From Paracoccus onubensis (GTDB taxonomy: Bacteria; Pseudomonadota; Alphaproteobacteria; Rhodobacterales; Rhodobacteraceae): a DNA stretch of 64,000 bases. A model generated the notes under the pieces. The model had not been told where the DNA came from, ran no database searches, and worked only from the letters and a program-made list of their open reading frames with translations. The DNA is taken from NCBI RefSeq assembly GCF_003591515.1, contig NZ_QZCG01000011.1, positions 62,001-126,000 on the forward strand. The letters run 5' to 3'. Position numbers and translations under genes: made by a program. Positions 40,915 through 53,575 of the stretch are shown in pieces; positions within the stretch are counted from its first letter, which is position 1, and each line of letters opens with the position of its first letter.

Positions 40915-41793
40915 ATGAAGCGAACGATATTCAACGGCCAGTTGTTGCCTTGGCTGCTTTTGGCGCCTCAGCTTGCGGTCACGCTCGTCTTCTTCATCTG
41001 GCCCGCCTTTCAGGCAATCCGGCAAAGTTTCCTGCGCGAGGATGCGTTCGGCATCAACAGCCAGTTCGTCGGGATGGCGAATTTCCGGGCGCTTCTGGAT
41101 AGCGCCCAATACCTGAATTCGCTGAAGGTGACGGCCGTTTTCGCCGTGTCGGTGACGGTGCTGTCGATGGGTGTCGCCTTGATACTGGCCGTAGCCGTGG
41201 ACAGGATGCTGAAATCGCAGCGCCCTTACACCACGCTGCTGGTCTGGCCCTATGCGGTCGCGCCGGCGGTGGCGGGTATCCTGTGGTATTTCATCTTCAA
41301 CCCGACCGTCGGCATCCTGCCTTTCATGCTGGATATCATCGGCTATGACTGGAACCACAATACCGACAAAGGCGATGCGATGATCCTTGTCGTCATCGCC
41401 AGCGCCTGGAAGCAGATCAGCTATAACTTCCTGTTCTTCGTCGCGGGGCTTCAGGCGATCCCGGCCAGTCTGCGCGAGGCCGCCGCCATAGACGGCGCAG
41501 GTCCGGTGCGGCGTTTCTTCGATATTACCTTTCCGCTGCTGTCGCCCACGACATTTTTCCTGCTGGTGGTCAATATCGTCTACGCGATGTTCGAAACCTT
41601 CGCTGTGATCGACTCGACAACCGAGGGCGGACCGGCGCAAGCCACCAATATCATGGTCTACAAGGTCTATTTCGACGGCTTCATCGGCCAGAACATGGGC
41701 AGTTCGGCGGCCCAATCAGTCGTGCTGATGCTGATCGTGATCTCGCTGACGGTGATCCAGTTCCGCTATGTCGAGAAGAGGGTGGAATACTGA
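40915..41793 (+). CDS. ugpA: sn-Glycerol-3-phosphate ABC transporter permease UgpA
   Basis: The 292-residue inner-membrane permease has about six helices. The N-terminus [20 protein letters not shown] and the EAA loop [20 protein letters not shown] are characteristic. It pairs with UgpE, whose gene starts at the last base of this gene's stop codon. Confidence 0.94.
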   Translation: MKRTIFNGQLLPWLLLAPQLAVTLVFFIWPAFQAIRQSFLREDAFGINSQFVGMANFRALLDSAQYLNSLKVTAVFAVSVTVLSMGVALILAVAVDRMLKSQRPYTTLLVWPYAVAPAVAGILWYFIFNPTVGILPFMLDIIGYDWNHNTDKGDAMILVVIASAWKQISYNFLFFVAGLQAIPASLREAAAIDGAGPVRRFFDITFPLLSPTTFFLLVVNIVYAMFETFAVIDSTTEGGPAQATNIMVYKVYFDGFIGQNMGSSAAQSVVLMLIVISLTVIQFRYVEKRVEY

Positions 41794-42641
41794 TGATCGA
41801 GAATCGCCCCGGCCTGAACATTCTTGCCCATGTGACGCTGATCCTTGGTGTGGTCGTCGTCGCCATGCCCGTCTGGGTGGCTTTCGTCGCCTCGACCCAT
41901 ACGGCAACCGATTTTTCATCGGGAACGATCCCGATGTGGCCCGGCCCGCATCTGGTCGAGAATTACCGTACCATGCTGGATACCGGACTATCCACCAGCG
42001 GAACGCCCCCGGTCGGGCAGATGATGGTCAATTCGATGATCATGGCGCTGTCCATCGCCATCGGCAAGATCTGCATCTCGATGCTGTCGGCTTTCGCCAT
42101 CGTCTATTTCCGCTTTCCCTTCCGGGGATTGGCCTTCTGGTGCATCTTCATCACCCTGATGCTGCCGGTAGAGGTTCGCATCGTTCCCAGCTTTCAGGTG
42201 GTCGCGGATCTGGGGCTGCTGAATTCCTATGCCGGCCTGTCGCTGCCGCTGATCGCATCAGCCACGGCGACATTCCTGTTCCGGCAGGTGTTCCTGACCA
42301 TCCCGGACGAGTTGACAGAGGCCGCGCGTATCGACGGCGCCGGGCCGATGAAATTCTTCCGGGATATCCTTCTGCCGCTGTCACGGACCAATATGGCGGC
42401 GCTGTTCGTGATCCTGTTCATATATGGCTGGAACCAGTATATCTGGCCACTGCTGATCACCACCGAACCACAATATTACACCATCGTCGCGGGCATCAAG
42501 CGGATGGCCGACGTGGTGGACGGCTTGCCGAAATGGCATCTGGTGATGGCGACGGCCATCATGGCCATGCTTCCGCCCGTAGCCGTGGTCATCGGAATGC
42601 AACGGTTGTTCGTCAAGGGCCTTGTCGAGACGGAGAAATAA
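41793..42641 (+). CDS. ugpE: sn-Glycerol-3-phosphate ABC transporter permease UgpE
   Basis: The 282-residue second permease of the importer has the EAA loop [20 protein letters not shown] and the family's C-terminal [20 protein letters not shown]. It overlaps ugpA by one base and is followed after 1 nt by ugpC, so all four subunits are tightly linked. Confidence 0.94.
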   Translation: MIENRPGLNILAHVTLILGVVVVAMPVWVAFVASTHTATDFSSGTIPMWPGPHLVENYRTMLDTGLSTSGTPPVGQMMVNSMIMALSIAIGKICISMLSAFAIVYFRFPFRGLAFWCIFITLMLPVEVRIVPSFQVVADLGLLNSYAGLSLPLIASATATFLFRQVFLTIPDELTEAARIDGAGPMKFFRDILLPLSRTNMAALFVILFIYGWNQYIWPLLITTEPQYYTIVAGIKRMADVVDGLPKWHLVMATAIMAMLPPVAVVIGMQRLFVKGLVETEK

Positions 42642-42642
42642 T

Positions 42643-43659
42643 ATGGCGTCAATTACCCTCGATAATGTCGGCAAGGTCTATCCCGGCGACACCCGCGCCG
42701 TGGGCGATGTGAATATCGAAATCGCGGATGGCGAATTCATCGTGCTTGTCGGCCCTTCGGGCTGTGGCAAATCCACATTGCTGCGCATGGTCGCAGGACT
42801 GGAAAGCATCACTGACGGAGAGATCCACATCGGCGAACGTGTCGTCAACCAGATCGAGCCCGCCGATCGCGACATCGCCATGGTGTTTCAGAATTACGCG
42901 CTGTATCCGCATATGTCAGTGCGCCAGAACCTTGCCTATGGGCTGAAGAACCGCGGCACGCCCAAGGCCGAGATCGAGCGGCGGGTGAACGACGCCGCGG
43001 AGATCCTTCAGATCGGCCAGTATCTCGACCGCAAGCCCCGGGCGTTGTCGGGCGGTCAACGTCAGCGGGTCGCCATGGGCCGCGCCATCGTCCGCGAACC
43101 GGCGGCTTTTCTGTTCGATGAACCGCTGTCGAATCTTGATGCCAAGCTGCGCGTGACCATGCGGCTGGAAATCAAGCAGTTGCAGAAACGCCTGCGCACG
43201 ACCTCGATCTATGTCACGCATGATCAGCTGGAGGCGATGACACTGGCCGACCGTCTGGTGGTGCTGAACGGCGGGCGGGTCGAACAGATCGGCACACCGC
43301 TTGAACTGTACCGCCGCCCGGCATCGACCTTCGTCGCGGGTTTTATCGGCAGCCCGGCGATGAATCTGATCCCCTCTCGCGCCGTTCCCAACCTGCCCGG
43401 CACCGCGCATGCCGATACGATCGGCATCCGGCCCGAGGATCTGAGCGTGACGGAAGATGGCCCCATCGAAATGAACGTTTCCGCCGTCGAGGAACTGGGC
43501 GCGCAGCGGCTGATCCATGGCCAGACCGGCGGCGAGGCGATTACGATCACCTATCCTTCGGACGCGCCGCTGGCCGAAACGCTGCGGCTGGGTTTCGACC
43601 GCAAGAACCTGCATCTGTTCGACAGCAAAAGCGGGGCGCGGATAGACAAGGCGCGATGA
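42643..43659 (+). CDS. ugpC: sn-Glycerol-3-phosphate ABC transporter ATP-binding protein
   Basis: The protein has 338 residues from ATG 42643. Walker A is GPSGCGKST, the signature [15 protein letters not shown], and Walker [16 protein letters not shown]. The C-terminal TOBE domain (about 240-338) is usual for MalK/UgpC. It energises UgpAE. It ends the ugpBAEC operon; a terminator at 43698-43728 follows. Confidence 0.94.
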   Translation: MASITLDNVGKVYPGDTRAVGDVNIEIADGEFIVLVGPSGCGKSTLLRMVAGLESITDGEIHIGERVVNQIEPADRDIAMVFQNYALYPHMSVRQNLAYGLKNRGTPKAEIERRVNDAAEILQIGQYLDRKPRALSGGQRQRVAMGRAIVREPAAFLFDEPLSNLDAKLRVTMRLEIKQLQKRLRTTSIYVTHDQLEAMTLADRLVVLNGGRVEQIGTPLELYRRPASTFVAGFIGSPAMNLIPSRAVPNLPGTAHADTIGIRPEDLSVTEDGPIEMNVSAVEELGAQRLIHGQTGGEAITITYPSDAPLAETLRLGFDRKNLHLFDSKSGARIDKAR

Positions 43660-43697
43660 CCTGCCCGAAGCTCTGATTTATGGATATTTGAATGAAG

Positions 43698-43728
43698 AAG
43701 GGGCCGGTGATTCCCTCCCGGCCCCCTT
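43698..43728. terminator. Bidirectional terminator between ugpC and quinone oxidoreductase
   Basis: AAGGGGCCGG (43698-43707) pairs with CCGGCCCC(C)TT (43718-43728), one bulge. It lies in the 74-nt gap between convergent genes. The preceding GGATATTTGAATGAAGAAG is a degenerate relative of the tail of the dispersed repeat. Confidence 0.6.
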
Positions 43729-43733
43729 ATGTC

Positions 43734-44729
43734 TCAGTCGTCCGCGACTTTCAGGACGATCTTGCCGATATGCCCGCTGCTTTCCATGCGGCGATGTGCT
43801 TCGGCGGCGTCTTTCAGGGCGAATTCGCTGTCGATACTGACTTTGACAGCCCCCGATTCAAGCATCGGCCAAAGATGTTCGCGCAGTGATTCGGCGATCC
43901 GGGCCTTTGCCGCATCCGATTGAGGGCGCAGGGTCGAGCCGGTGACATTCAATCGCTTGACCATGATCTGCGCGAAATTCACCTCGGCCTTGGGGCCTTC
44001 GAGGAACGCGATCATGACAAGCCGGCCATCATTGGCCAGAGTCTTGATATTACGCGGAATATAGCTACCCCCAACCATATCGAGGATCAGATCGGCACCG
44101 CCTTCCTCGCGCAGGATCTTGACGAAATCCTCGTTGCGATAATTGATCGCCGTTGCACCCAGATCGGCAATCGCGGCGCATTTTTCGTCATTCCCGGCAG
44201 TTGCCCAGACACGGGCGCCCAGCGCATGAGCAATCTGTATCGCCATCATGCCGATGCCCGAGGTTCCTCCGTGAACCAGAAAGCGCTCACCCGCCTGCAA
44301 GCCGCCGCGGGTAATGATATTCGACCATACGGTAAAGCTGGTCTCGGGCAGGCAGGCGGCCTCGCGCAGATCAAACCCTTCGGGAATCGCCAGGGCGTGA
44401 TCGCCGTGGCACACCGCATATTCGGCATACCCGCCGCCCGGCAGAAGCGCCGCCACCTTGTCACCGACACGCCAGCGGGTCACGCCAGCACCGATGCCCA
44501 CCACCTCGCCCGATGCTTCCAACCCGGGCAGATCCGATGCATCCGGCGGCGGCGCGTAATTACCCTGACGCTGCAAGACATCCGGCCGGTTTATCCCGGC
44601 ATAGGCAATCTTGATCAGGATCTGGTCATATCCGGGCACCGGCAACGGGCGGTCCGTCAGTCGCAGCCCATCCGCATCGCCGGGGGTGGCAATCTCAACC
44701 GCCTTCATCATGTCCGAGATCATGGTCAC
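43734..44729 (-). CDS. NAD(P)H-quinone oxidoreductase (zeta-crystallin/MDR family)
   Basis: The 331-residue zinc-free medium-chain reductase has an N-terminal GroES-like domain, GINRPDVLQRQG and PGLEASGEVVGIGAGVTRW, and the Rossmann segment VHGGTSGIGMMAIQIAHALG. Such enzymes reduce quinones or enoyl substrates with NADPH. It is 3 nt downstream of the COQ9 gene in a two-gene operon. This may indicate a link to quinone metabolism; the substrate is uncertain. Confidence 0.9.
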   Translation of the reverse strand: MTMISDMMKAVEIATPGDADGLRLTDRPLPVPGYDQILIKIAYAGINRPDVLQRQGNYAPPPDASDLPGLEASGEVVGIGAGVTRWRVGDKVAALLPGGGYAEYAVCHGDHALAIPEGFDLREAACLPETSFTVWSNIITRGGLQAGERFLVHGGTSGIGMMAIQIAHALGARVWATAGNDEKCAAIADLGATAINYRNEDFVKILREEGGADLILDMVGGSYIPRNIKTLANDGRLVMIAFLEGPKAEVNFAQIMVKRLNVTGSTLRPQSDAAKARIAESLREHLWPMLESGAVKVSIDSEFALKDAAEAHRRMESSGHIGKIVLKVADD

Positions 44730-44732
44730 TCC

Positions 44733-45389
44733 TTATCTGGTTCGGGTCTTTCCCGGCAGGTTACGGCCTCGCGGCTTGTGTATCCACCCGAAAGCGAGAT
44801 CACCAAGCGGTGCCACGCCCGGAATCCTGCGCAGGCTGGCCTTGGTCTTTTCGAAAGCCATGACGCCCTCGATTCTCCGATCGATAAAGCGCCTTGTCTC
44901 GCCATGACCGTCCGACTCGTCGCCCAACCAGAACAGGACCGTGGAGCCGATCACCGCCGAAAGCGTCGCCCGTTTCGTGTACCAGTTGGCATCCTCGGAA
45001 CTGTCGCCAAGGCCGGTCCAGATCACATCCGCCGTTTCCCATATCAGCCGGGCGCCAAGCGCGGCATTGACCGGAAGCGCCAGAGTCGCCGCGGCGGCGC
45101 GCACGATCTCGGGCTGAATCAGCGAAAGACGGTGCCAGACCGCTTCGGCGACACGGTCGCGAAAAGCGCCCTCGGGCGGGGTGGCGGTCAGCCATTCGCG
45201 CAGCTTGTCATCGGCCCCGCGATGATAAGCCGCCGCCAATCCCGCGCCGCCCTGAGGGAAATGGACGCGGGCAAGTGATTCGGGCATGTTGATCGAGGCG
45301 GCCCCGGCCAGCAGCGCCCGATCGTTCATTCCATCGAACGGCACATGCTCCAATGCCGCATTCAGCAGTTTTTCCCGGTCTGTTTCCAT
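44733..45389 (-). CDS. COQ9 family ubiquinone biosynthesis protein
   Basis: The protein has 218 residues from ATG 45387-45389; a frame 11 codons longer exists. It has a TetR-like N-terminal fold and the COQ9 C-terminal domain (WETADVIWTGLGDSSEDANW, YTKRATLSAVIGSTVLFWLG). COQ9 binds lipid intermediates and assists COQ7-type hydroxylation. Its place next to rpsU is typical for this family of bacteria, and the coupled quinone oxidoreductase gene lies 3 nt downstream. Confidence 0.92.
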   Translation of the reverse strand: METDREKLLNAALEHVPFDGMNDRALLAGAASINMPESLARVHFPQGGAGLAAAYHRGADDKLREWLTATPPEGAFRDRVAEAVWHRLSLIQPEIVRAAAATLALPVNAALGARLIWETADVIWTGLGDSSEDANWYTKRATLSAVIGSTVLFWLGDESDGHGETRRFIDRRIEGVMAFEKTKASLRRIPGVAPLGDLAFGWIHKPRGRNLPGKTRTR

Positions 45390-45488
45390 CGGTTTCCGAC
45401 CTTCTTCTGGACAAGAGATCATTCCGCTGGTAGAAGAGCGCCTCCTGCAATCTGTTCAACTCTAACCTAGGAAGGTGGTGACAACCAC

Positions 45489-45695
45489 ATGCAGGTCAGT
45501 GTTCGCGACAATAATGTCGAACAGGCACTTCGCGCCCTGAAGAAAAAACTTCAGCGCGAGGGGGTTTTCCGCGAAATGAAGCTTCGGCAACATTTCGAGA
45601 AGCCGTCGGTCAAGAAAGCCCGTGAAAAGGCTGAGGCCATTCGCCGCGCCCGCAAGCTGGCTCGTAAAAAAGCCCAGCGCGAAGGCGCGCTGTAA
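45489..45695 (+). CDS. rpsU: 30S ribosomal protein S21
   Basis: The 68-residue, very basic protein begins [20 protein letters not shown] and ends in an Arg/Lys-rich tail, as in alphaproteobacterial S21. It is divergent from COQ9. A strong terminator lies 25 nt downstream. Confidence 0.97.
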   Translation: MQVSVRDNNVEQALRALKKKLQREGVFREMKLRQHFEKPSVKKAREKAEAIRRARKLARKKAQREGAL

Positions 45696-45719
45696 GACAA
45701 CGCGATATGCGCAATCAGC

Positions 45720-45753
45720 AACCCCCGTGGCAGCGCCGCGGGGGTTCGCTTTT
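45720..45753 (+). terminator. Terminator of rpsU
   Basis: AACCCCCGTGGC (45720-45731) pairs with GCCGCGGGGGTT (45735-45746), one G-T pair, and is followed by CGCTTTTC. It is a classic intrinsic terminator, also placed to stop the convergent GST gene. Confidence 0.85.
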
Positions 45754-45757
45754 CGGG

Positions 45758-46354
45758 TCAGCTATTGTCTCGCTGATGGGTGATTCGCACCGAATCCCGG
45801 TCCTGACAGCGGGCGACCCATGCATCGATGGCCGGAGTCGAAGGCATCTGATCGCCGAACCACGCAAATGGCCCCGAGCACAGGATATCAACGGCACTGA
45901 ACCTGTCACCCAGAAGATAGGGATGCGCTGTCAGCACCTCGTCCAGACGGGCCAGCATCGTGTCATAATCCCGCAATGACGCCTGAATCGCCGGGTGCGT
46001 AAGCCCCGCGAAATGCAGGATCGCGACCGGCTCGATCACCCCCTGATAATAGAACAGCCAGGACAGATATTCCCCACGCTGCGGATCTCCGGGCGGGCGG
46101 CCAAGCCCGCTTTCGGGAAACATGTCGGTCAGATAGGTGATGATCGCGCCGCGTTCGCGGATATGGTCGTCGCCATCGACAAGATAGGGCACCTTTCCTT
46201 CCGGATGCGGATTCTTCGGATCGTGGCTGCCCGAGCCATCCTGACGGGGAATGGTGACGTTGACGATGTCGATCCGGTCGGCAATTCCCATCTCTTCGAT
46301 CAATTGAACGATGGCGGTCGAGCGACTGTTGGACGCGTGATAAAGAGTTCGCAT
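45758..46354 (-). CDS. Glutathione S-transferase family protein
   Basis: The protein has 198 residues from ATG 46352-46354; a longer frame would overlap the regulator gene. It has an N-terminal thioredoxin-like domain (MRTLYHASNSRSTAIVQLIE, NPHPEGKVPYLVDGD) and an alpha-helical C-terminal domain (HPYLLGDRFSAVDILCSG). It conjugates glutathione to electrophiles. It is divergent from the WYL regulator, which may control it. Confidence 0.9.
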   Translation of the reverse strand: MRTLYHASNSRSTAIVQLIEEMGIADRIDIVNVTIPRQDGSGSHDPKNPHPEGKVPYLVDGDDHIRERGAIITYLTDMFPESGLGRPPGDPQRGEYLSWLFYYQGVIEPVAILHFAGLTHPAIQASLRDYDTMLARLDEVLTAHPYLLGDRFSAVDILCSGPFAWFGDQMPSTPAIDAWVARCQDRDSVRITHQRDNS

Positions 46355-46418
46355 GACTTGTCTCCTTGGAAATTGAGAGCCAAGGATTAACCCATCGCTC
46401 CTGACAGAAAGAGGCAGC

Positions 46419-47141
46419 ATGGCCCGAACCGATCGTTTGATGCGTCTGATGAATGTGCTGCGGCGATTGCCCGCGCCGGTTACCGCCGCACGGCTTGCGC
46501 AGGAAACCGGTGTATCGCAACGGCAATTGTATCGAGACATCGCGACGCTGCGGGCGGGCGGTGCGTTGATCGATGGTGAAGCCGGCGTCGGTTACAGCCT
46601 GACCGAAGATCCGGCTTTGCCGCCGCAAAGCTTTTCGCGACTTGAAATCGAGGCTTTGAAGCTGGCGGTGGACGCGCTGGGCCGGATCGGCGATGCCGAG
46701 CTGATCTCGGCCGGGCATGACGCGCTTTCGCGGATTATCGCCTCTTTGCCGGAAAGACAGGCCCGGCAGGCATTGCACGCGGTGATGCGGAGTTTCGAAT
46801 CCGGCCCCGATCGCGACCCGCCGAATGTCGATCTGGCAGAGATTCGGACCGCCTGCTGGGAGGAAGGGGCGCTTGAAATCGTATATACCGATCTGAACGG
46901 TACGCGGTCGCACAGGGTGATCTGGCCGCTGGGCATATCCTATACACAGCACACGCTGATGCTTCTGGCGCATTGCCGGTTACGGATGGATTTTCGTATT
47001 TTTCACGTCAACCGTATCGAAACGCTAAGACGGACCGACGAAAGCTTTCGTCCCCATCGGGTTCCGCTGATACGCGAATATACGGCGGTCCGCAGGGCGC
47101 AAAGGGGAAAGATGCGTCAACCGGGATGCCAAAGGACCTGA
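46419..47141 (+). CDS. YafY-type HTH/WYL transcriptional regulator
   Basis: The 240-residue protein has an N-terminal winged helix (residues about 5-60: VTAARLAQETGVSQRQLYRD) and a C-terminal WYL domain (about 140-210: CWEEGALEIVYTDLNGTRSH, RVIWPLGISYTQHTLMLLAHC given as two adjoining parts). WYL proteins sense small ligands or nucleic-acid fragments. The 64-nt divergent gap with the GST gene suggests local control. Confidence 0.9.
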   Translation: MARTDRLMRLMNVLRRLPAPVTAARLAQETGVSQRQLYRDIATLRAGGALIDGEAGVGYSLTEDPALPPQSFSRLEIEALKLAVDALGRIGDAELISAGHDALSRIIASLPERQARQALHAVMRSFESGPDRDPPNVDLAEIRTACWEEGALEIVYTDLNGTRSHRVIWPLGISYTQHTLMLLAHCRLRMDFRIFHVNRIETLRRTDESFRPHRVPLIREYTAVRRAQRGKMRQPGCQRT

Positions 47142-47160
47142 AATCCGGGATAATATGGAA

Positions 47161-47193
47161 AAAGGGCCGGCGCTGTGAAGCGACCGGCCCTTT
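47161..47193. terminator. Bidirectional terminator between WYL regulator and outer-membrane protein
   Basis: AAAGGGCCGG (47161-47170) pairs with CCGGCCCTTT (47184-47193), flanked by A-rich sequence on the left. It serves the convergent genes on both sides. Confidence 0.75.
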
Positions 47194-47212
47194 GCGGATC
47201 TGTATCGACAGA

Positions 47213-47962
47213 TCAGAAGCGGTAGTTGACACCGATTTTCAGGTTGTGATGTGCGGGCGAAGCGCTCGTCTGCAGACCTGCCTCGTCAAACGTCACATCG
47301 GTATTTTCGAAATGACGGTATTCCCACTCACCAAACATGGACAGACGCTCGTTCAGCTTACGCTCAACGCCCAGACCAGCAGTCACACCGGTATCCGAGA
47401 AGCTTTCGGTTTCCGAATCGCCACCGCTCTTGACGGTGTAGTCGAAATCACCATGAGCGACGCCGAAGGTACCGTAAACCAGCGTGCTGGGATTGATGGC
47501 ATAGCCGGTTTTCATCCGCAGACCGACAAGGTAGTTCACCTTGGCTTCGGTGTTCAGATCATCCAAGCCGAATGCCGGGGTGTTGCCGTCTTCTTCGATG
47601 GCGCCACCTTCGATCGCGAGCTCCGGGCCGAAGACCCAGTTATCGCGCTGCCAGCGATATCCGACATGCGCACCAAGATTGGCGCCTTTCAGGTCAACAC
47701 TGCCGACATCGTTCGCGCGGCCGATAACGTCACCATTCGCGTCAAGCGCACGGAAACCGACGGAATCGTCACCACCGAAAGCATAGCCCAGCGCGGCACC
47801 GACATAAGCACCGGCCCAATCGCCTACTGGAGTAGGCTGCTCAACAACTACTGGTTCAGGCGCGACAACAGGTTCAACATAGCCGCCTGCAATGGCAGCA
47901 CCGCTTGCCAGAAGCGCGATGCCGGATGCGGCGCCAACTGCCGAAAGAATTTTTCCACGCAT
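47213..47962 (-). CDS. Outer-membrane beta-barrel protein (OmpA-like/opacity family)
   Basis: The 249-residue protein has a signal peptide (MRGKILSAVGAASGIALLAS, ending GAAIA/GG) and a barrel of alternating residues such as WAGAYVGAALGYAFGGDDS. The last residue is Phe (VNYRF), the normal outer-membrane insertion signal. It resembles Omp25/Omp31-type porin-like surface proteins. It is a single gene between terminators, and its promoter lies in 47963-48161, where I see no clear consensus. Confidence 0.88.
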   Translation of the reverse strand: MRGKILSAVGAASGIALLASGAAIAGGYVEPVVAPEPVVVEQPTPVGDWAGAYVGAALGYAFGGDDSVGFRALDANGDVIGRANDVGSVDLKGANLGAHVGYRWQRDNWVFGPELAIEGGAIEEDGNTPAFGLDDLNTEAKVNYLVGLRMKTGYAINPSTLVYGTFGVAHGDFDYTVKSGGDSETESFSDTGVTAGLGVERKLNERLSMFGEWEYRHFENTDVTFDEAGLQTSASPAHHNLKIGVNYRF

Positions 47963-48161
47963 TCCAAATCTCCATTCTCAATAAGTGCCGGATGCCTCAT
48001 GCTGACCGCGTAGGCAGCCCGACATATGTAGGCGGAGTTAACGCTTTACGTCATGGAAATGCAATCAAAGCGAGCCTTAAATTCCCGTGAACAGCATAAA
48101 GGGGTCGCCAAGCGAAGCAGATTTACAACACTGTCAAGAATCGATTCTGAAAATCCATTCG

Positions 48162-50603
<2,442 letters not shown>

Positions 50604-50694
50604 TTATTGTTCCTGTCAATCTGATGACGATATAGACATTCGCAAAGGGAAAGTCACGGCAAACACTGGGTTTTTTCCAGTTATCCGGCCAGTT

Positions 50695-51330
50695 TCAGCC
50701 TGCCAGCAACTGACCCAGCCCGATAACACAGCCAACCGCGATCAAAAGCCCGCCGGAAACCAGATTCATGCGCCGTAAACCGCTCGGGCTGGACAGCCTG
50801 TCACGGGCAGCGGCGATTACCCCGCCCATACCGAGATTGAGGAAAAACGGGACCATGCAGGACATGACGACGATTGTCGTGATGTCAGGGCCGGTCAGCT
50901 TGCCGACGTCGAAAAAGCCCGGCAGCACGCCGACATAGAAAAGCGCCGCCTTGGGATTTCCGGCAATCGCAAGAAGACCGGCCGAGAATCCAGCCCAGAT
51001 GCCACCCCGGGTCAGGCGAGAATCGCGTTCGACCGGTTGCGATGCCTTTCGCAGCAGCAACAGACCCATTCCAATAAAGACGGCAGCGGCCACCCAGCGC
51101 ATCGCCTCGATCAGCACAGCATTTTGCGAAACGATCACCGCCAGCCCGAAAATCGCGATCAATGGCCAGATCGCGTCACCTATGGCCACTCCGATCGCCA
51201 GCGGCCAGACACCTCGAAACCCCGACGCAAGCGCCCGCGCGATAATCGCCACCCAGACAGGCCCCGGCGTGAACCAGATCCCGACCATGGCAATGGCGTA
51301 AAGCCAGATCGACTCGGCAGGTAATGTCAT
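50695..51330 (-). CDS. LysE/RhtB-family exporter
   Basis: The 211-residue inner-membrane protein has about six helices and the family motif FTPGPVWVAIIARALASG near the N-terminus. It exports amino acids or similar metabolites; the substrate is unknown. Its ATG overlaps the recF stop (ATGA), so it is translationally coupled to recF inside the dnaA-dnaN-recF-gyrB series. Confidence 0.9.
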   Translation of the reverse strand: MTLPAESIWLYAIAMVGIWFTPGPVWVAIIARALASGFRGVWPLAIGVAIGDAIWPLIAIFGLAVIVSQNAVLIEAMRWVAAAVFIGMGLLLLRKASQPVERDSRLTRGGIWAGFSAGLLAIAGNPKAALFYVGVLPGFFDVGKLTGPDITTIVVMSCMVPFFLNLGMGGVIAAARDRLSSPSGLRRMNLVSGGLLIAVGCVIGLGQLLAG

Positions 51331-52409
51331 TGAACCTCCGTGATGGCGGAAATGCCGCCCTGTTTGCCAACCGCCATGCGCCTTGCCCTATCCGCGAATG
51401 CGTCAAAGAGTTCGGGGCCGGTTCCGGTCAGGACTGACTGCGCCGGCAGCTCGACAAGCTGATCATACAGCGCGGCCCGCCGGTCGGCGTCCAGATGGGC
51501 GGCAACCTCATCCAGCAGCAGGACCACCGGCTGATCCGACAAAGCGCGCGCATTGGCCAGCACCAGAGACAACAGCAACGCTTTCTGCTCGCCGGTCGAG
51601 GATAGTGCGGCAGGGGTGTTCGCCGGACCCCAATGGGCCCCAAGATCGGCGCGATGCGGCCCGGTCAGACTGCGACCCGCCGCCAGATCCCGCGGGCGCA
51701 TATCGGCCAATCGCGACGCGATGCTTTCCTCGTCAGTATCATCCGCCCGCCCCTCGCCCGGCAGCAGGGCAAGAACCGCCGCCGGAAATCCGGTCGCGCT
51801 TTCATCCTGTGCGGCCATGATCCGTGTCAGGGCGTCCTGCCGGTTGCGGGTCAGTGCCGCGCCAGCCCGCGCCATCTGCGCCTCCAGCGCCCGATACCAT
51901 GCGGGATCGCCGACCTGATCTTTCAGCAGGCGGTTCCGTTCCCGCATGGGTTTTTCATAGGCAAGCGCCAGCTCGGCATGATCCGGGCAAAGGCTGAGTG
52001 TAACCCGGTCAAGAAACCGGCGCCGGGTTTCGGGCGGATCCGTCCAAAGCCGATCCATCGCCGGAACCAGCCAGATAACCCGAAGCAGCCGTCCCAAAAC
52101 GGTTTGCGGCACCTGCTTGTCATCCAGAACAACCGTGCGGGATCCTTCGGGCGGGGCCGAGGTTTCCACGTCGTGATCCTGAACACGCGCCCGGATACGC
52201 CAGCCCGCATCCGGTCCTCCATGCCGCGCCTGATCCCTTGCGGCAACACCGCGCAGCCCGCGGCCGGGGGCAAGCATCGACAGGGCCTCCAGGATATTCG
52301 TCTTGCCCGATCCGTTCGGGCCAAAGATGGCCAAAGGCTGCCGGTCCAGTTCCAGCTCAAGGCGCGACCACGAGCGGAACTGAGCCAGAGACAATTCCGT
52401 AACCGTCAC
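51327..52409 (-). CDS. recF: DNA replication and repair protein RecF
   Basis: The 360-residue SMC-like ATPase has Walker A FGPNGSGKTNILEAL (about residues 29-43), a signature near STGEQKALLLSLVLANA and Walker B VVLLLDEVAAHLDADRR. It loads RecA at gaps via RecOR. It overlaps dnaN by 4 nt upstream and the LysE-type gene by 4 nt downstream. Confidence 0.97.
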   Translation of the reverse strand: MTVTELSLAQFRSWSRLELELDRQPLAIFGPNGSGKTNILEALSMLAPGRGLRGVAARDQARHGGPDAGWRIRARVQDHDVETSAPPEGSRTVVLDDKQVPQTVLGRLLRVIWLVPAMDRLWTDPPETRRRFLDRVTLSLCPDHAELALAYEKPMRERNRLLKDQVGDPAWYRALEAQMARAGAALTRNRQDALTRIMAAQDESATGFPAAVLALLPGEGRADDTDEESIASRLADMRPRDLAAGRSLTGPHRADLGAHWGPANTPAALSSTGEQKALLLSLVLANARALSDQPVVLLLDEVAAHLDADRRAALYDQLVELPAQSVLTGTGPELFDAFADRARRMAVGKQGGISAITEVQ

Positions 52410-53524
52410 ACCCGCATCGGCATGACGACATAGATGGCGCTTTCGTCGCCGCCTTCACGGATCAGTGCCGCATCGCCCGGACCATTGAACATGAAGACCG
52501 CATTGTCGCGATCGACCTGGCTTGCGATCTCGTGCAGATATTTGGCGTTGAAGCCGATCTCCAGCGCCTCGTCGGAATAGGCCACGATCAGCTCTTCGTC
52601 GGCGGTGCCGGAATCCGGCGCATTCACCGACAGCACCAGCCGATCGGAATCCAGCGAAAGCTTGACGGCCCGCGAACGCTCACTGCTGACGGTTGCGACG
52701 CGGTCGACGGCACGGGTAAAATCGCTGGCATCCACTTCAAGCCTGCGGCTGTTATTCGCGGGAATGACGCGGGTATAATCGGGGAACGTCCCGTCAATGA
52801 CCTTCGAGGTCAGGGTAATCTCGGGCGTCGCGAAGCGGATCTTGGTTTCGCTGACCGAGACGGCGATATCTGCCTCGTCATCATCCAGCAATTTGCGCAG
52901 CTCACCTACGGTCTTGCGCGGCACGATCACGCCCGGCAGGTCATTCGCGCCCTCGGGCAGCGGTGCGTCGATCCGCGCCAGACGATGCCCATCGGTCGCC
53001 ACGCAGCGCAGCACTTGCCCGTCTTCGGATTGCGCCACATGCATATAGACGCCGTTCAGATAATACCGCGTCTCCTCGGTCGAGATGGCAAATTTCGCCT
53101 TGTCGAACAACCGACGCAGCACCGAAGCCGAGGCCGTGAAATTCGCCGCATATTCCGTTGCCGCCAAGGCCGGGAAATCCTCTCGCGGAAGGGTCGCAAG
53201 GCTGAAATTCGACCGCCCGGCCTGAACCGTCAGCCGCCCCGCCGCATCGTCCGAGGTGATCTGCACAAGCGCGCCATCGGGCAGCTTTCGCGCGATTTCG
53301 TTCAGCATCACGGCACTGACGGTCGTGGCGCCGGGCAGTTCGACCTGGGCAGGGGCGCGGTCCACCACCTCGATATCCAGGTCCGTGGCGCGGAAACTGA
53401 CGCCCTCATCGGTCGTTTCGATCAGGACATTGGCAAGGATCGGAATGGTATTGCGCCTTTCCACCACCGATTGGGCCTGAGAAATGGCTTTGACCAGAAC
53501 GGCGCGCTCGATCGAGAATTTCAT
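52406..53524 (-). CDS. dnaN: DNA polymerase III beta subunit (sliding clamp)
   Basis: The 372-residue protein has the three clamp repeats and the family end VVMPMRV. It begins MKFSIERAVLVKAISQAQSV. It tethers polymerase III to DNA. It follows dnaA after 99 nt, which contains a hairpin, and overlaps recF. Confidence 0.98.
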   Translation of the reverse strand: MKFSIERAVLVKAISQAQSVVERRNTIPILANVLIETTDEGVSFRATDLDIEVVDRAPAQVELPGATTVSAVMLNEIARKLPDGALVQITSDDAAGRLTVQAGRSNFSLATLPREDFPALAATEYAANFTASASVLRRLFDKAKFAISTEETRYYLNGVYMHVAQSEDGQVLRCVATDGHRLARIDAPLPEGANDLPGVIVPRKTVGELRKLLDDDEADIAVSVSETKIRFATPEITLTSKVIDGTFPDYTRVIPANNSRRLEVDASDFTRAVDRVATVSSERSRAVKLSLDSDRLVLSVNAPDSGTADEELIVAYSDEALEIGFNAKYLHEIASQVDRDNAVFMFNGPGDAALIREGGDESAIYVVMPMRV

Positions 53525-53575
53525 CGTTCTTCCCTGTCCCTAAGGGCCATGTGGCCCATTCTCTGGACCCGATTT

